Assembly: GCA_903873395.1 (NCBI GenBank)
Contig: CAIQOJ010000087.1
Span: forward strand, 1 to 64,000
Origin: an uncultured Acidimicrobiaceae bacterium
GTDB lineage: Bacteria > Actinomycetota > Acidimicrobiia > Acidimicrobiales > RAAP-2
Reading direction: 5' to 3'
Length of the DNA: 64,000 nt
The notes beneath the pieces were generated by a model. It had not been told where the DNA came from. It was given only the letters and a program-made list of their open reading frames with translations, and searched no databases. The position numbers and the translations under genes are program-made. Below, one piece after another: positions 51,476-60,008 of the stretch. Position 1 is the first letter of the stretch. The number at the start of each line of letters is the position of its first letter.

Positions 51476-51927
51476 CTACAGCGAGGACAGGTGGTCGTCG
51501 ATCTCGACGGAAGCCGTCTCAAGCCCTGCCTGGGCCTCCGGGCTCATCAGCATCGGCGGAACGTTGGTCTGAAGGGTGACGGTCCCAATACAGCCGTCGC
51601 CGAGGCCATTGAAGGTGATCTTCCTGACCACGCCGCCTTCGGTACCTGCTTCAGTGAACGAGCACGAGCGGATCGAACTCGATGAACACTCCGTTCAAGG
51701 GAACCTCATCACCGGTCGCGTCGAAGACCATCAAGGTCTCAAAGCGTCCGCCCGGACTTCGTTCGACCGTGATGAGGTCGGGTGCCATACTCGTTCCGAT
51801 CTGCCTCCGAAAGTGTGTCGCGGGTTCGGGGGCGGGCTCTGGGGATGCATGCAAACACCACGTCCGGTGGGGCATCGAAGATGCGAATGATCGTCAGCTC
51901 ACCCAGATCGGTCCATGCGTCGCTCAT
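51476..51927 (-). pseudogene. SRPBCC (AHSA1-like) gene with frameshifts
   Basis: Three reading-frame pieces on minus read as one SRPBCC/START-like protein. Piece 1 from ATG 51927: DLGELTIIRIFDAPPDVVFA (the family N-terminus). Piece 2 in another frame, to about 51651: SPGGRFETLMVFDATGDEVPLNGVFIEFDPL. Piece 3 in a third frame, to TAG 51476: FTEAGTEGGVVRKITFNGLGDG and LQTNVPPMLMSPEAQAGLE, the family C-terminus. At least two frame changes separate them, and the segment after piece 1 is poorly conserved. Assembly error is the alternative to true decay. Confidence 0.75.
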
Positions 51928-51957
51928 TTCCCGGTGATCAGGGGCAGACCTGGAAGA

Positions 51958-51963
51958 TACGAT
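51958..51963 (+). promoter_or_regulatory. -10 element of a probably leaderless acyltransferase gene
   Basis: TACGAT, six bases before ATG 51970, no Shine-Dalgarno. Confidence 0.45.
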
Positions 51964-51969
51964 CTACAG

Positions 51970-52458
51970 ATGGAGTGGAAGGGAATCAGACGCCTGTTCA
52001 ACACCATGATCAGGTCGTATTACTTTCCCACCAAGTTGCGACTTCGAGCGCTGCGCCTCATGGGTGTGAAGGCCGGACGAGGTGAGATCCGAGCAGGAGT
52101 TGTCATCTCCGGGCCAAATCTGACCCTAGGGACTGGAGTCTTCGTAAACGCAGGAACGTCGCTACTTAACCAGGGTGGGATCGTCCTGGAAGATCATGTA
52201 GCCATAGCTCCCGAGGCACTGTTGCTTACCACGGGACATGAGATTGGACCTACGCGGCGCCGACAGGGGAAGTTGATTCGCGAACCGATCAGCGTGGGAG
52301 CAGGATCATGGATTGGAACCAGGGCAGTGGTGTTGCCTGGTGTCACCATCGGACCAGGTTGTGTGATCGCTGCTGGGGCGCTGGTCAGCCGGGATTGCAG
52401 TCCGAATGGCCTCTATGTGGGCATTCCCGCCAAACGAGTTCGCGATCTGCCCGGTTAG
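51970..52458 (+). CDS. Left-handed beta-helix (hexapeptide) O-acyltransferase
   Basis: A 162-residue hexapeptide-repeat protein of the maltose/galactoside O-acetyltransferase type. Repeats run from about residue 50 (GVVISGPNLTLGTGVFVNAGTSLL, VLEDHVAIAPEALLLTTGHEIG) to the C-terminus (PISVGAGSWIGTRAVVLPGVTIGPGCVIAAGALVSRDC, VGIPAKRV). The catalytic histidine is in TTGHEIG. The N-terminal 45 residues are basic and may lie on the membrane. ATG 51970 follows a leaderless -10. The substrate is unknown. Confidence 0.88.
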   Translation: MEWKGIRRLFNTMIRSYYFPTKLRLRALRLMGVKAGRGEIRAGVVISGPNLTLGTGVFVNAGTSLLNQGGIVLEDHVAIAPEALLLTTGHEIGPTRRRQGKLIREPISVGAGSWIGTRAVVLPGVTIGPGCVIAAGALVSRDCSPNGLYVGIPAKRVRDLPG

Positions 52459-52523
52459 GCCACATTTGGCATCCCATATATGTGCCGGAGGAGAGCACAC
52501 GGGTGAGCGAATCCGACACCGGT

Positions 52524-53339
52524 TTACCTGCCCTCATTCACGTGGGAGCGGCCAGGGCCTGGAGGTCCGGCAAAGGCCTGAGCTACGGAGATCCAGTCCT
52601 CCGCCAAGCGTCCAGTGAGGGTGAGTCCCGTGTCGGTCACATTGCGCCTCTGGGTGACCACCAGGCAGAAATCGAGTGCCGTTCCAGTGATCGAGGCCGC
52701 CTCTGATGCTGGTTCCTCGTCACCAATCTCCCAGCGCCAAGGCTCGCCCGAAGGTGCGATCACCTCCACGACGATCTGGCCATCTGGGACGTCCCTGTCT
52801 CGGACGAGGTAGGAGAACGGACGGGCCCGAACTCCCAGGTGAGCGATATGGCGCAGGCGATCGGTCGGCTGTCGATCGGCGCCGATGACATCCACGATGT
52901 CTTGGCCGTGAGCCCAGGTTTCCATGAGCCGGGCTGAAAGGAAGGACATTGCCCCCATCGATGGCCCGAACCACGGGATCCTCGTCGAGGGCTCGACTCC
53001 AACGAATGCCTCCGTCATCTGCTCGTGCGCTTGATCCCACCACGCCAGAAGTTCGGTGCCACCCATCGACCGGCCCTTGATCAGATGGGCGTCCATAGGG
53101 TCACCGGTAGCCGCCACGAACTCGGAAGCAGCAGTGGCAAATACATCTGGATCGACAACGGCCAACCTGCCGGCATCGTCGAAGAAGGCCAGGTGGCTGA
53201 TCTGATCACGCACCATCCATCCTTCGGCAGGCGTCAACAGGTCCCAACGTGGATCGTCGTCGCCGAGGTCGTCCATGATGGATCGGAGGGCTGTGTACTC
53301 AGCGTCGACGTCGGCACGCAGGTCGGTCCATGCACTCAT
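52524..53339 (-). CDS. TIGR03084-type DinB/mycothiol-dependent family protein
   Basis: A 271-residue protein of the mycothiol-dependent maleylpyruvate isomerase (DinB-fold) superfamily. N-terminal bundle: SAWTDLRADVDAEYTALRSIMDDL and EGWMVRDQISHLAFFDDAGRLA with the first metal histidine; later SARLMETWAHGQDIVDVIG supplies the Glu and HGxD. The C-terminal domain is the SCP2-like part (ALDFCLVVTQRRNVTDTGLTLTGRLAEDW). The family suggests a thiol-dependent transferase or isomerase; the substrate is unknown. Convergent with the hexapeptide acyltransferase, 65 bases apart. Confidence 0.85.
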   Translation of the reverse strand: MSAWTDLRADVDAEYTALRSIMDDLGDDDPRWDLLTPAEGWMVRDQISHLAFFDDAGRLAVVDPDVFATAASEFVAATGDPMDAHLIKGRSMGGTELLAWWDQAHEQMTEAFVGVEPSTRIPWFGPSMGAMSFLSARLMETWAHGQDIVDVIGADRQPTDRLRHIAHLGVRARPFSYLVRDRDVPDGQIVVEVIAPSGEPWRWEIGDEEPASEAASITGTALDFCLVVTQRRNVTDTGLTLTGRLAEDWISVAQAFAGPPGPGRSHVNEGR

Positions 53340-53379
53340 GGGGCGAGGCTATGCCCCCGGACGCGCCCTGACCATCGCG

Positions 53380-53676
53380 TCAATGTTCTGCATCGATCCA
53401 GGTGCGAACCATCGAGACCACCTCGACCTCGGGATGAGACCATATGTAGCGCTCAACAGCGTCGAGCACATCATCGACATGGTGGCTTGTACCCGAGACC
53501 GCAGCAAAGCCGAGTTCGCTGCGCTGCCACTGGTCCTGGTAACCGGTCTCCGCTGCAGCCACGCTGAACTTCGATCTCGCCCCTTCGACCAGGTGGCGAA
53601 TCACCGTCCTCTTGGCCTTGAGTGACTGACTCTCCCGGACCTTGAGATCCACGGTCAGCAAGCAAGCATGTGGCAT
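53380..53676 (-). CDS. DUF503 family protein
   Basis: A 98-residue protein of the DUF503 (YlxP-like) family: LLTVDLKVRESQSLKAKRTVIRHLVEGARSKFSVAAAE, ELGFAAVSGTSHHVDDVLDAVERYI, and an E/V-rich end. Family members are often found near ribosome-binding factor genes, but not here. GGGGGA precedes ATG 53676. The role is unknown. Confidence 0.88.
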   Translation of the reverse strand: MPHACLLTVDLKVRESQSLKAKRTVIRHLVEGARSKFSVAAAETGYQDQWQRSELGFAAVSGTSHHVDDVLDAVERYIWSHPEVEVVSMVRTWIDAEH

Positions 53677-53713
53677 TCCCCCAGAATGCTCTCTTCTGGA
53701 GGAATCCGCAGAA

Positions 53714-55117
53714 TCAGCGGAAGCTGTTCGGGCTTCCACCGCCCGAAGGACCCCGCCAGCCCGGACCAGCGGTCTGGCTTGACGTCCCGGTCGAGGTCGA
53801 CGAGCCACCCTGACTTCCACCGTGACCCGGTCCCCAGGTCCACGGCTGGCCCGTTGCGTTGTCACCCTGCTGATTGGGAGCTGACGGTGCTGGCTGCTCG
53901 GTGGTCGAAGGCGTCGGGGCCGGAGGCGGCGAGGCTGGAGGCGGTCCCCACATCCCACCGTGACCGTGCGATCCATCCGAGGTGCCCGGTGCTTCCGACG
54001 ATGCTGACGATTCTGGTGCTTCTGACGTCTCGGGTGCTTCCGGTGCCTCCACGAACACCTTGGTGGCAGCCACCGTGTTTGCCGTGTTGGTGCCGAAGAC
54101 CGCTACATGGGTGCCGACCACAATGCTGGAGAACGCCGCCGAAGCACCGTCGTGGCCTACGTAGGTGGTGGAGCCATCCACGGTCACGGTCACCGTCGTG
54201 CCATGGAACGACGTGACGGTGAAGGCGTCAGTGCCCACCGTGGCGACCGTACCCATGGTGGCTGGCACTCCGTTGACCCCATGGGAGCCTTCGGGGGAAC
54301 CATCACCGGCGGGATCCGTCGTCGTTGCACCCTCGCCACCGGTGGCCGGCGGGCCATCCCCACTCGGATGAACGGGCAGCACGATCACCTTGGTTGCCGC
54401 AACCGTGTTCGAGGTGTCGGTGCCAAAGACAGCCACCAGCGCACCCACGGTCACATCGCTGAACGACGGCGAAGGCACTGCCGGATCGAGATACGTCGTC
54501 GCTCCGTCGACGTTGGCCGTGACGGTCGTGCCGTCCTTGGTCGTCAGCGTGAAGGTGTTGGCACCCACTGTCGCCACCTTCCCGAACGCGGCCGGAGGGG
54601 TGGTTCCGAATGATGGAGGCCCATGATGACCACCCATGCGGTGATTGGGTACGCCGATGATCACCTTGGTGGCGGTCACGGTATTTGCGGTGTCCGAACC
54701 GACGACGGCCACGATCGAACCGACCACCACATCGCTAAACGAGGGTGTGGCGACATCATGATCGAGGTAGGTGGTCGAGGCATCGACATTGACCGTCACC
54801 GTCGTGCCGTCCTTGGTGGTCAACGTGAAGGAGTTGGTACCTACCGTCGCCACCTTGCCGAACGCCGCAGGCGGGGTCGACCCGAAGGGCGACATGCCGT
54901 GGGGCCCTGGATCGTGGTGGCCCACCGGGGCCGAAGGAGCAGTGACGGCATTGGCGATCGCTGCACTACCCACGGTCAGTCCGACCACCGCCGCTACAGC
55001 CGATGCCACGCGTACACTCCGGCGACCTGGCGTCTTGGATACGGTGCTTCCTGCATGGGGTGTTGCGACCTCTGGAACCATCATCGGTTCCGATCCACCC
55101 TCGAACCCCTCGCCCAT
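53714..55117 (-). CDS. Membrane-anchored protein with three DUF5666 domains
   Basis: A 467-residue exported protein. After a short cytoplasmic start, a hydrophobic segment (VRVASAVAAVVGLTVGSAAIANAV) leads into three DUF5666 repeats. Each has FGKVATVGTNSFTLTTKDGTTVTVNVD, TTYLDHDVATPSFSDVVVG and a final GTDTSNTVAATKV-type strand. Repeats 1 and 2 are close to each other; repeat 3 is more diverged and is preceded by an acidic linker. The C-terminal 120 residues are Pro/Gly/Ser-rich. AGGAG precedes ATG 55117. The role is unknown. Confidence 0.85.
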   Translation of the reverse strand: MGEGFEGGSEPMMVPEVATPHAGSTVSKTPGRRSVRVASAVAAVVGLTVGSAAIANAVTAPSAPVGHHDPGPHGMSPFGSTPPAAFGKVATVGTNSFTLTTKDGTTVTVNVDASTTYLDHDVATPSFSDVVVGSIVAVVGSDTANTVTATKVIIGVPNHRMGGHHGPPSFGTTPPAAFGKVATVGANTFTLTTKDGTTVTANVDGATTYLDPAVPSPSFSDVTVGALVAVFGTDTSNTVAATKVIVLPVHPSGDGPPATGGEGATTTDPAGDGSPEGSHGVNGVPATMGTVATVGTDAFTVTSFHGTTVTVTVDGSTTYVGHDGASAAFSSIVVGTHVAVFGTNTANTVAATKVFVEAPEAPETSEAPESSASSEAPGTSDGSHGHGGMWGPPPASPPPAPTPSTTEQPAPSAPNQQGDNATGQPWTWGPGHGGSQGGSSTSTGTSSQTAGPGWRGPSGGGSPNSFR

Positions 55118-55272
55118 CTGATTGCTCCTCGTTAGTCAGCGTTCCCCAGACGGAGCACGATGCCCCGGGCCGGTATCGGCTCCCCAGTCCTCAAACTTGA
55201 GCGCCGACGTACCCGATCCACCTGACCAGACGGCCAGGAGGATCTCTTTATGCTCATGATGCTTGCATAGCC

Positions 55273-55815
55273 CTAGGGCGCATGCTGGTCATCAGGTGTC
55301 GCTTTGGGCAGGATCGCATGCACATCGGACCAGCCCATCCCCACCGTCTCCGCCAACACGGTGCGGGCCGTCGGATCGACAACGACAAAGAACGGGTAGC
55401 CGCTGACCCGATAGTCCGACCACGCTCCTTCGCTCATCACCACAGGGACTGAGCCCATCTCGACCGACACGGCGGCAACGTCGCCGGGCGCAACATGCTC
55501 TGGTCCCTTGGTCACGACCACAGCCCGTACCGAGGAAAGCCCTGGCTCACAGAGTCCGGAGCCATCCGGGCGATCAGCAAAGCCGACCCAAAACTCGTGA
55601 CACCCGAGGCAGTCGACAGAAAGGAAGGCCAACAGCAGCGGGCGATGATCTGTCTCGTCGACGGCAATCGTCAACGGATTCCCGGTTGGGTCCTTCCCGA
55701 CGATCGAGGCGGCAGGCCAGCCGATCGCCCCGCCCACACCGCCAGTCGGCACCGGTCGAAGGCCGCCGAGGAACAGCGGGTCCGTCAGAGGGTTGGGATC
55801 CGTGGACTCATGCAC
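55273..55815 (-). CDS. Thioredoxin-fold (redoxin-like) protein
   Basis: A 180-residue protein with a thioredoxin-like core: PLLLAFLSVDCLGCHEFWVGFAD, which carries a CLGC active-site motif, then VVVTKGPEHV, PVVMSEGAWSDYRVSGYPFFVVVDP with the cis-proline element, and TARTVLAETVGMGW. The Cys pair suggests disulfide exchange. No signal peptide is obvious from GTG 55815, which follows GAGGGA and lies just after the upstream gene. Co-transcription with the zinc-ribbon gene is likely. Confidence 0.75.
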   Translation of the reverse strand: MHESTDPNPLTDPLFLGGLRPVPTGGVGGAIGWPAASIVGKDPTGNPLTIAVDETDHRPLLLAFLSVDCLGCHEFWVGFADRPDGSGLCEPGLSSVRAVVVTKGPEHVAPGDVAAVSVEMGSVPVVMSEGAWSDYRVSGYPFFVVVDPTARTVLAETVGMGWSDVHAILPKATPDDQHAP

Positions 55816-55832
55816 GGGAGTCCCTCGCCGAC

Positions 55833-56129
55833 TCAGGCTCCGTTGCCCACTTCCGGCTCGATCGGCTCGACGGCGTTTCCATGGCCACACCACCGACACG
55901 ACACCTCCCCCACCGACTCCTCGAGCACTTCGACGTCTTCAACGTCGAGCTCGCCGCCCACCGTGTAGTGGTGAAAGGCTCGTGTCGTCCGGGTTGTTGT
56001 CACGTCGAACCGGGTCAAGTTGCCACAGGCGGCACAGCGATAGCGAACGGCGCTGTCGGCGGAAGTCGGAGCGGGCACGGCAGTCTCGTCGGCGGTCACG
56101 ATCAAGACGGTACTCGGTGGCACACGCAC
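55833..56129 (-). CDS. Small two-CxxC zinc-ribbon protein
   Basis: A 98-residue protein with two cysteine pairs (RCAACGN and CRWCGHG) separated by about 45 residues, fitting one zinc ribbon. Between them is RFDVTTTRTTRAFHHYTVGGELDVEDVEVLEE. No named function. It is divergent from the DnaQ/GIY-YIG gene with about 40 bases between, and 17 bases upstream of the redoxin-like gene. Confidence 0.7.
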   Translation of the reverse strand: MRVPPSTVLIVTADETAVPAPTSADSAVRYRCAACGNLTRFDVTTTRTTRAFHHYTVGGELDVEDVEVLEESVGEVSCRWCGHGNAVEPIEPEVGNGA

Positions 56130-56160
56130 CTGATCGCACGACTCCCGAACATCTGTTCGC

Positions 56161-56166
56161 TACAGT
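56161..56166 (+). promoter_or_regulatory. -10 element of a probably leaderless DnaQ/GIY-YIG gene
   Basis: TACAGT, six bases before ATG 56173, no Shine-Dalgarno. Confidence 0.45.
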
Positions 56167-56172
56167 GCAGCC

Positions 56173-57624
56173 ATGGCACTCGTCGTGCAACGGTCGTTCG
56201 ACGACCTCGGCACCCCATTGTCCGACGTCACCTTCGTGGTGCTCGACGTCGAGACAACAGGGGGCTCCCCGGAGAGTGCCTGCCTCACCGAAGTGGCAGC
56301 CGCCCGCTACCGAGGGGGCGAACTTCTCGCCACCTACCGGACGTTCGTGCGACCCGACACCCGGATCCCTCCCTACATCACTGCCCTGACCGGGATCAGT
56401 GATGCCATGGTTTCCGACGCTCCACCCGTCGGGGAGATGCTCGCATCCTTCCTCGAGTTCTTAGGCGGCGCAGTCGTCGTTGGGCACAACGTTCGCTTCG
56501 ATCTCTCCTTCATCAATCATGCACTCACGGCCACCGGCCGACCTCGACTGACCAATGCCACCGTCGACACCCTGGCCCTAGCTCGCCGCCTTGTGCGCGA
56601 CATGGTGCCCAACTGCAAGTTGGGCACCCTCGCCTCCTCGCTGCGCCTCGAGCATCAGCCGTGTCACCGCGCCCTGGACGACGTGCTGGCCACCGGTGAT
56701 CTCCTCCATGCACTGCTCGAGCGAGCCGGTACGTTTGGGATCGTTGGACTCGAGGAGCTCCTCAACCTGCCCAAGTTGGTGGGACACCCTCAAGCCGACA
56801 AACTCCGCCTCACTACCCGGCTACCGCATCGCCCCGGTGTCTACTGGTTCTGCGATGCGGCAGGGAATGTGCTCTATGTCGGCAAGGCCACCGATCTCCA
56901 GAGTCGTGTCCGGTCATATTTCTCGGGCGATTCCCGGCACAAGATCGGCCAGCTGCTTCGCCAGCTCGACGCTGTCCATCACCACGTGTGCCCCGGCCCA
57001 CTTACTGCTGCCGTTCTCGAAGGACGACTGATCCGAGCGTGGGCTCCTCCCTTCAACCGCCAGGGCAAAGTCCGTCGAAACCTCCCCGGCACACCTGAAT
57101 CCAAGCCGAAGCGGTCACGGCGCAGACGAGGTGACCCGACGATCGACCAGCTTGAGGGGGATCCTGCCGTCCTGCTCGGCCCACTCGCCGAGCGTCTGAC
57201 CTCACTCTCGCTACACCAGCGCTACGAGGACGCAGGCCGTGTTCGCGACGAGGCCGAGCGCCTCCGTCACCTGCTGACGCGGCATCGCCGAGTCGAGTCG
57301 CTTCGACGCGTGGGGCGGATCGAACTCGTGATCGACGGTGAGGGCCTGGTGACACTCGACCGTGGTCTGCTCATCGAAACCGCGTCACTCTTCGGGCCCG
57401 AAGGCAGCACCGTTGCGACAACGGATCCCGCATTCACGCTGAGTGCCGATGGTCATGAGAACGAGCGGCTGATCGTGGCCCAGTGGCTCAAAGCGCATCC
57501 GGAGAAAGTACGCGTGGTCAAGGTGGAAGGGGGCGAAGGATTGGCCATGCCAGCAGACCGGATTCCCAGACTCACCGAGTTGTGCCGCTCCGCTCCCCCA
57601 ATTGGCGGTCCGTCAGCGCCTTAG
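56173..57624 (+). CDS. DEDD exonuclease fused to a GIY-YIG (UvrC/Cho-like) domain
   Basis: A 483-residue two-domain nuclease of the type represented in actinobacteria by Rv2191. Residues about 15-180: DnaQ-like 3'-5' exonuclease (FVVLDVETTGGSP with the DxE pair, HNVRFDLSFINHAL, CHRALDDVLATGDLL). From about 215: GIY-YIG nuclease domain (HRPGVYWFCDAAGNVLYVGKATDLQSRVRSYF), with tyrosine in GVYWF and YVGKATD as expected. A UVR-like helical region follows (ERLTSLSLHQRYEDAGRVRDEAERL). It probably acts in repair, cutting damaged DNA and trimming the end. Confidence 0.93.
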   Translation: MALVVQRSFDDLGTPLSDVTFVVLDVETTGGSPESACLTEVAAARYRGGELLATYRTFVRPDTRIPPYITALTGISDAMVSDAPPVGEMLASFLEFLGGAVVVGHNVRFDLSFINHALTATGRPRLTNATVDTLALARRLVRDMVPNCKLGTLASSLRLEHQPCHRALDDVLATGDLLHALLERAGTFGIVGLEELLNLPKLVGHPQADKLRLTTRLPHRPGVYWFCDAAGNVLYVGKATDLQSRVRSYFSGDSRHKIGQLLRQLDAVHHHVCPGPLTAAVLEGRLIRAWAPPFNRQGKVRRNLPGTPESKPKRSRRRRGDPTIDQLEGDPAVLLGPLAERLTSLSLHQRYEDAGRVRDEAERLRHLLTRHRRVESLRRVGRIELVIDGEGLVTLDRGLLIETASLFGPEGSTVATTDPAFTLSADGHENERLIVAQWLKAHPEKVRVVKVEGGEGLAMPADRIPRLTELCRSAPPIGGPSAP

Positions 57625-57657
57625 TTCTTCTCGGCCGATGTCCTTGTCCAAGGTGGA

Positions 57658-58770
57658 TCAGCTGACTTCCTCGGATGCTGCTTCGACCGTGATCCGCACA
57701 AACGACTCGAGCGCGCTGTGGGCACTCCCATCGTCGAGTGATGCCTCGGCCAGGGCAACGCCTGCGCCTAGATAAGGGGCGCGGCCAATGACCACCAGTG
57801 CAGCAGCCGCATTGAGCACGGCGATGTCCCGATGGGCAGAGCGCTCACCGGCCAGGACCGAACGGATGGCGGCGGCATTGACGGCAGCGTTCCCCCCGAC
57901 GAGGTCTGCGAGGGTGGCCCGGGCAATCCCGAGATCAGATGGATCGAGTCGCCAGGTCGAAACATCCACCGCACCGTCCTCAGCCACCACGAGCTCATGG
58001 ACGGTGGACGGACCAGTGGTGGAGAGCTCATCGAGCCCGTCGTCGCCGTGGACAACCATGGCTCGCCGAGTCCCATTGGCTGCCAGCACCCCCAACATGT
58101 TGTCGGCCATCGATGGGTCGCTCACTCCCACCACCTGGTAGCGGGCCCGGGCCGGATTGGCCAGGGGACCCAGATAGTTGAAGACCGTGGGGATGCCCAA
58201 CTCCCTTCGCACGGGGCCGGCATGACGCATGGCCGGGTGGAACCGAGGGGCGAAGCAGAATCCGATACCGATCTCGTCGATGCACCGAGCTACGCCAGCC
58301 GGGCCGAGATCGGCCACCGCACCCAGCGCCTCGAGCACGTCGGCTGCTCCGACCGCCGAGGACGATGCCCGTCCCCCGTGCTTGCACACTTTGGCGCCCG
58401 ATGCCGCAACGATGAACGAGGCGATCGTCGACACGTTGATGGACTGGAGCCGGTCACCACCGGTCCCACACGTGTCGACCAACTCGATGCCGTCGGGCAG
58501 TTCGAGCGGTAGGGCATGGGCCAACATGGCCCGCACGAACCCGGTCATCTCCCCCACCACCGCACCCTTGGCCCGCAGGGCGACGGCCATGCCGGCGATT
58601 TGGACCGGCGTTGCCCGCCCGCCTAGGACTTCGGACAGAACGGTCTCGGCTTCATCGACGGCCAAGGACTGGCCATCGAGCAGACGAGTAAGCACGCCAG
58701 GCCAGGACCCGAGAGCCTCGAAGGATGCGGTCGGAGTATCGGTCGTGCCCGTTCCCGGCGCCATGCTCAT
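57658..58770 (-). CDS. trpD: Anthranilate phosphoribosyltransferase
   Basis: Transfers phosphoribosyl from PRPP to anthranilate in tryptophan synthesis. About 370 residues. Motifs: LVDTCGTGGDRLQSINVSTIASFIVAASGAKVCKHGGRASSSAVGAADVLEALG (PRPP site, Lys and Ser/Asn of the family), FCFAPRFHPAMRHAGPVRRELGIPTVFNYLGPLANPARARYQVVGV, and the late MVVHGDDGLDELS. The start is uncertain: ATG 58770 right after the upstream stop, or GTG 58785. No other trp gene is adjacent. Confidence 0.93.
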   Translation of the reverse strand: MSMAPGTGTTDTPTASFEALGSWPGVLTRLLDGQSLAVDEAETVLSEVLGGRATPVQIAGMAVALRAKGAVVGEMTGFVRAMLAHALPLELPDGIELVDTCGTGGDRLQSINVSTIASFIVAASGAKVCKHGGRASSSAVGAADVLEALGAVADLGPAGVARCIDEIGIGFCFAPRFHPAMRHAGPVRRELGIPTVFNYLGPLANPARARYQVVGVSDPSMADNMLGVLAANGTRRAMVVHGDDGLDELSTTGPSTVHELVVAEDGAVDVSTWRLDPSDLGIARATLADLVGGNAAVNAAAIRSVLAGERSAHRDIAVLNAAAALVVIGRAPYLGAGVALAEASLDDGSAHSALESFVRITVEAASEEVS

Positions 58771-58772
58771 CT

Positions 58773-59954
58773 TCAGTCCCACCACAGGTCATGGTTGAGC
58801 ACGCCTCGGCCGATCAAGCCGAGCTGGACCTGGGAGGTTCCCTCCACAATCGTCAGTTGGCGGGCATCGCGATACCAGAGCTCGGTCGGATGGTCTTCCA
58901 TGTAGCCCGCAGCGCCGAGGAGCTGCACGGCGAGTCCCGAAGCCCGAACGGCCACTTCGGTGGCGTGATACTTCGCCATCGACAACAGGGGGACGTACTC
59001 TTTGGTGAACCGACCCTGGTCGGCCATCCATGCCGAGCGATAGGTAAGCAGTCGCGCTGCCTCGATGTCGACGGCCACCTTGGCGATCTCCCACTGGATG
59101 CCCTGGAAGTCGGCGATGGTCTGGCCAAATGCCTCTCGCTGCTTGACGTACTCAGTGGCGTACATCAGCGCACCCTCGGCTAAGCCGATGCCGCGGGCCG
59201 CCACGATGGGGCGCATGGCATTGAGGCCGAGCATGGCAAGTCGGAACCCACCGACTTCGCCGATGACATTCTCTGCAGGGACGTGCACCTGATCGAGCAG
59301 GAGTTCGCCAGTGTCGACGCCTCGCACGCCCATCTTGCGGTCGGTCGAGCCGACGGAGACACCGTCCCACGAACGTTCCACGATGAAGCCGGTGATCGAG
59401 TCGTGGGCTCGACTCGACGGATCGCCCGTCTTGGCGAAGACCGTGTACCAATCGGCCTGCACCACTCCCGACATCCAGCACTTGGTGCCGGTCAGGATCC
59501 AGTCGCCCTCATGGCCGGGGCGGTCATCGGGCACGGCGCGAGTGCGCATGCCCGCCACGTCGCTACCCGCTTGAGGCTCGGACAGTCCGAATGCGCAGCG
59601 CATGTCGCCCGTGGCGATCCCAGGGAGGTAGCGCTGCTTCTGGTCGTCGTTGCCAGCGATGAGGATCGGACCGGTCGGCAGCCGGGTGAGGAGCAGCATG
59701 AGGGCGGCGGTATTGGAGTACTTCGCCACTTCCTCGATGGCGATCGTCAGGCCGAGGATGCCTGCGCCGGAGCCACCGAGCTCGGTGGGCAGGCAGAGAC
59801 CGAGGAGGTCGGCATCCCGGAACGCATCGAAGATGTCTTGAGGGTAGGCGCCGGTGGTGTCGATCTCCCGAGCCCGTGGTTTGATCTTGTCCTGAGCGAG
59901 TCGGCGCACCGACTGCTGGAGTTCGGAGAGTTCAGGGGTCAGGTCGAAGTTCAC
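58773..59954 (-). CDS. Acyl-CoA dehydrogenase
   Basis: A 393-residue FadE-type acyl-CoA dehydrogenase. The FAD/substrate blocks are complete: FGLSEPQAGSDVAGMRTRA, GTKCWMSGVVQADWY, the TGE-loop and catalytic-base region, REAFGQTIADFQGIQWEIAKVAVDIEAARLL, and MEDHPTELWYRDARQLTIVEGTSQVQLG. It fits general fatty-acid or branched-chain dehydrogenases rather than ChsE types. Chosen start GTG 59954; the frame is open 23 residues upstream but would run into the divergent SDR gene. It is upstream of trpD. Confidence 0.88.
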   Translation of the reverse strand: MNFDLTPELSELQQSVRRLAQDKIKPRAREIDTTGAYPQDIFDAFRDADLLGLCLPTELGGSGAGILGLTIAIEEVAKYSNTAALMLLLTRLPTGPILIAGNDDQKQRYLPGIATGDMRCAFGLSEPQAGSDVAGMRTRAVPDDRPGHEGDWILTGTKCWMSGVVQADWYTVFAKTGDPSSRAHDSITGFIVERSWDGVSVGSTDRKMGVRGVDTGELLLDQVHVPAENVIGEVGGFRLAMLGLNAMRPIVAARGIGLAEGALMYATEYVKQREAFGQTIADFQGIQWEIAKVAVDIEAARLLTYRSAWMADQGRFTKEYVPLLSMAKYHATEVAVRASGLAVQLLGAAGYMEDHPTELWYRDARQLTIVEGTSQVQLGLIGRGVLNHDLWWD

Positions 59955-59994
59955 GAACGCTGAGGCTACCTGAGACACCTCGTCGGGTGATCGG

Positions 59995-60000
59995 TAGGAT
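59995..60000 (+). promoter_or_regulatory. -10 element of a probably leaderless SDR gene
   Basis: TAGGAT, eight bases before GTG 60009, no Shine-Dalgarno. Confidence 0.45.
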
Positions 60001-60008
60001 CGAAGTTC

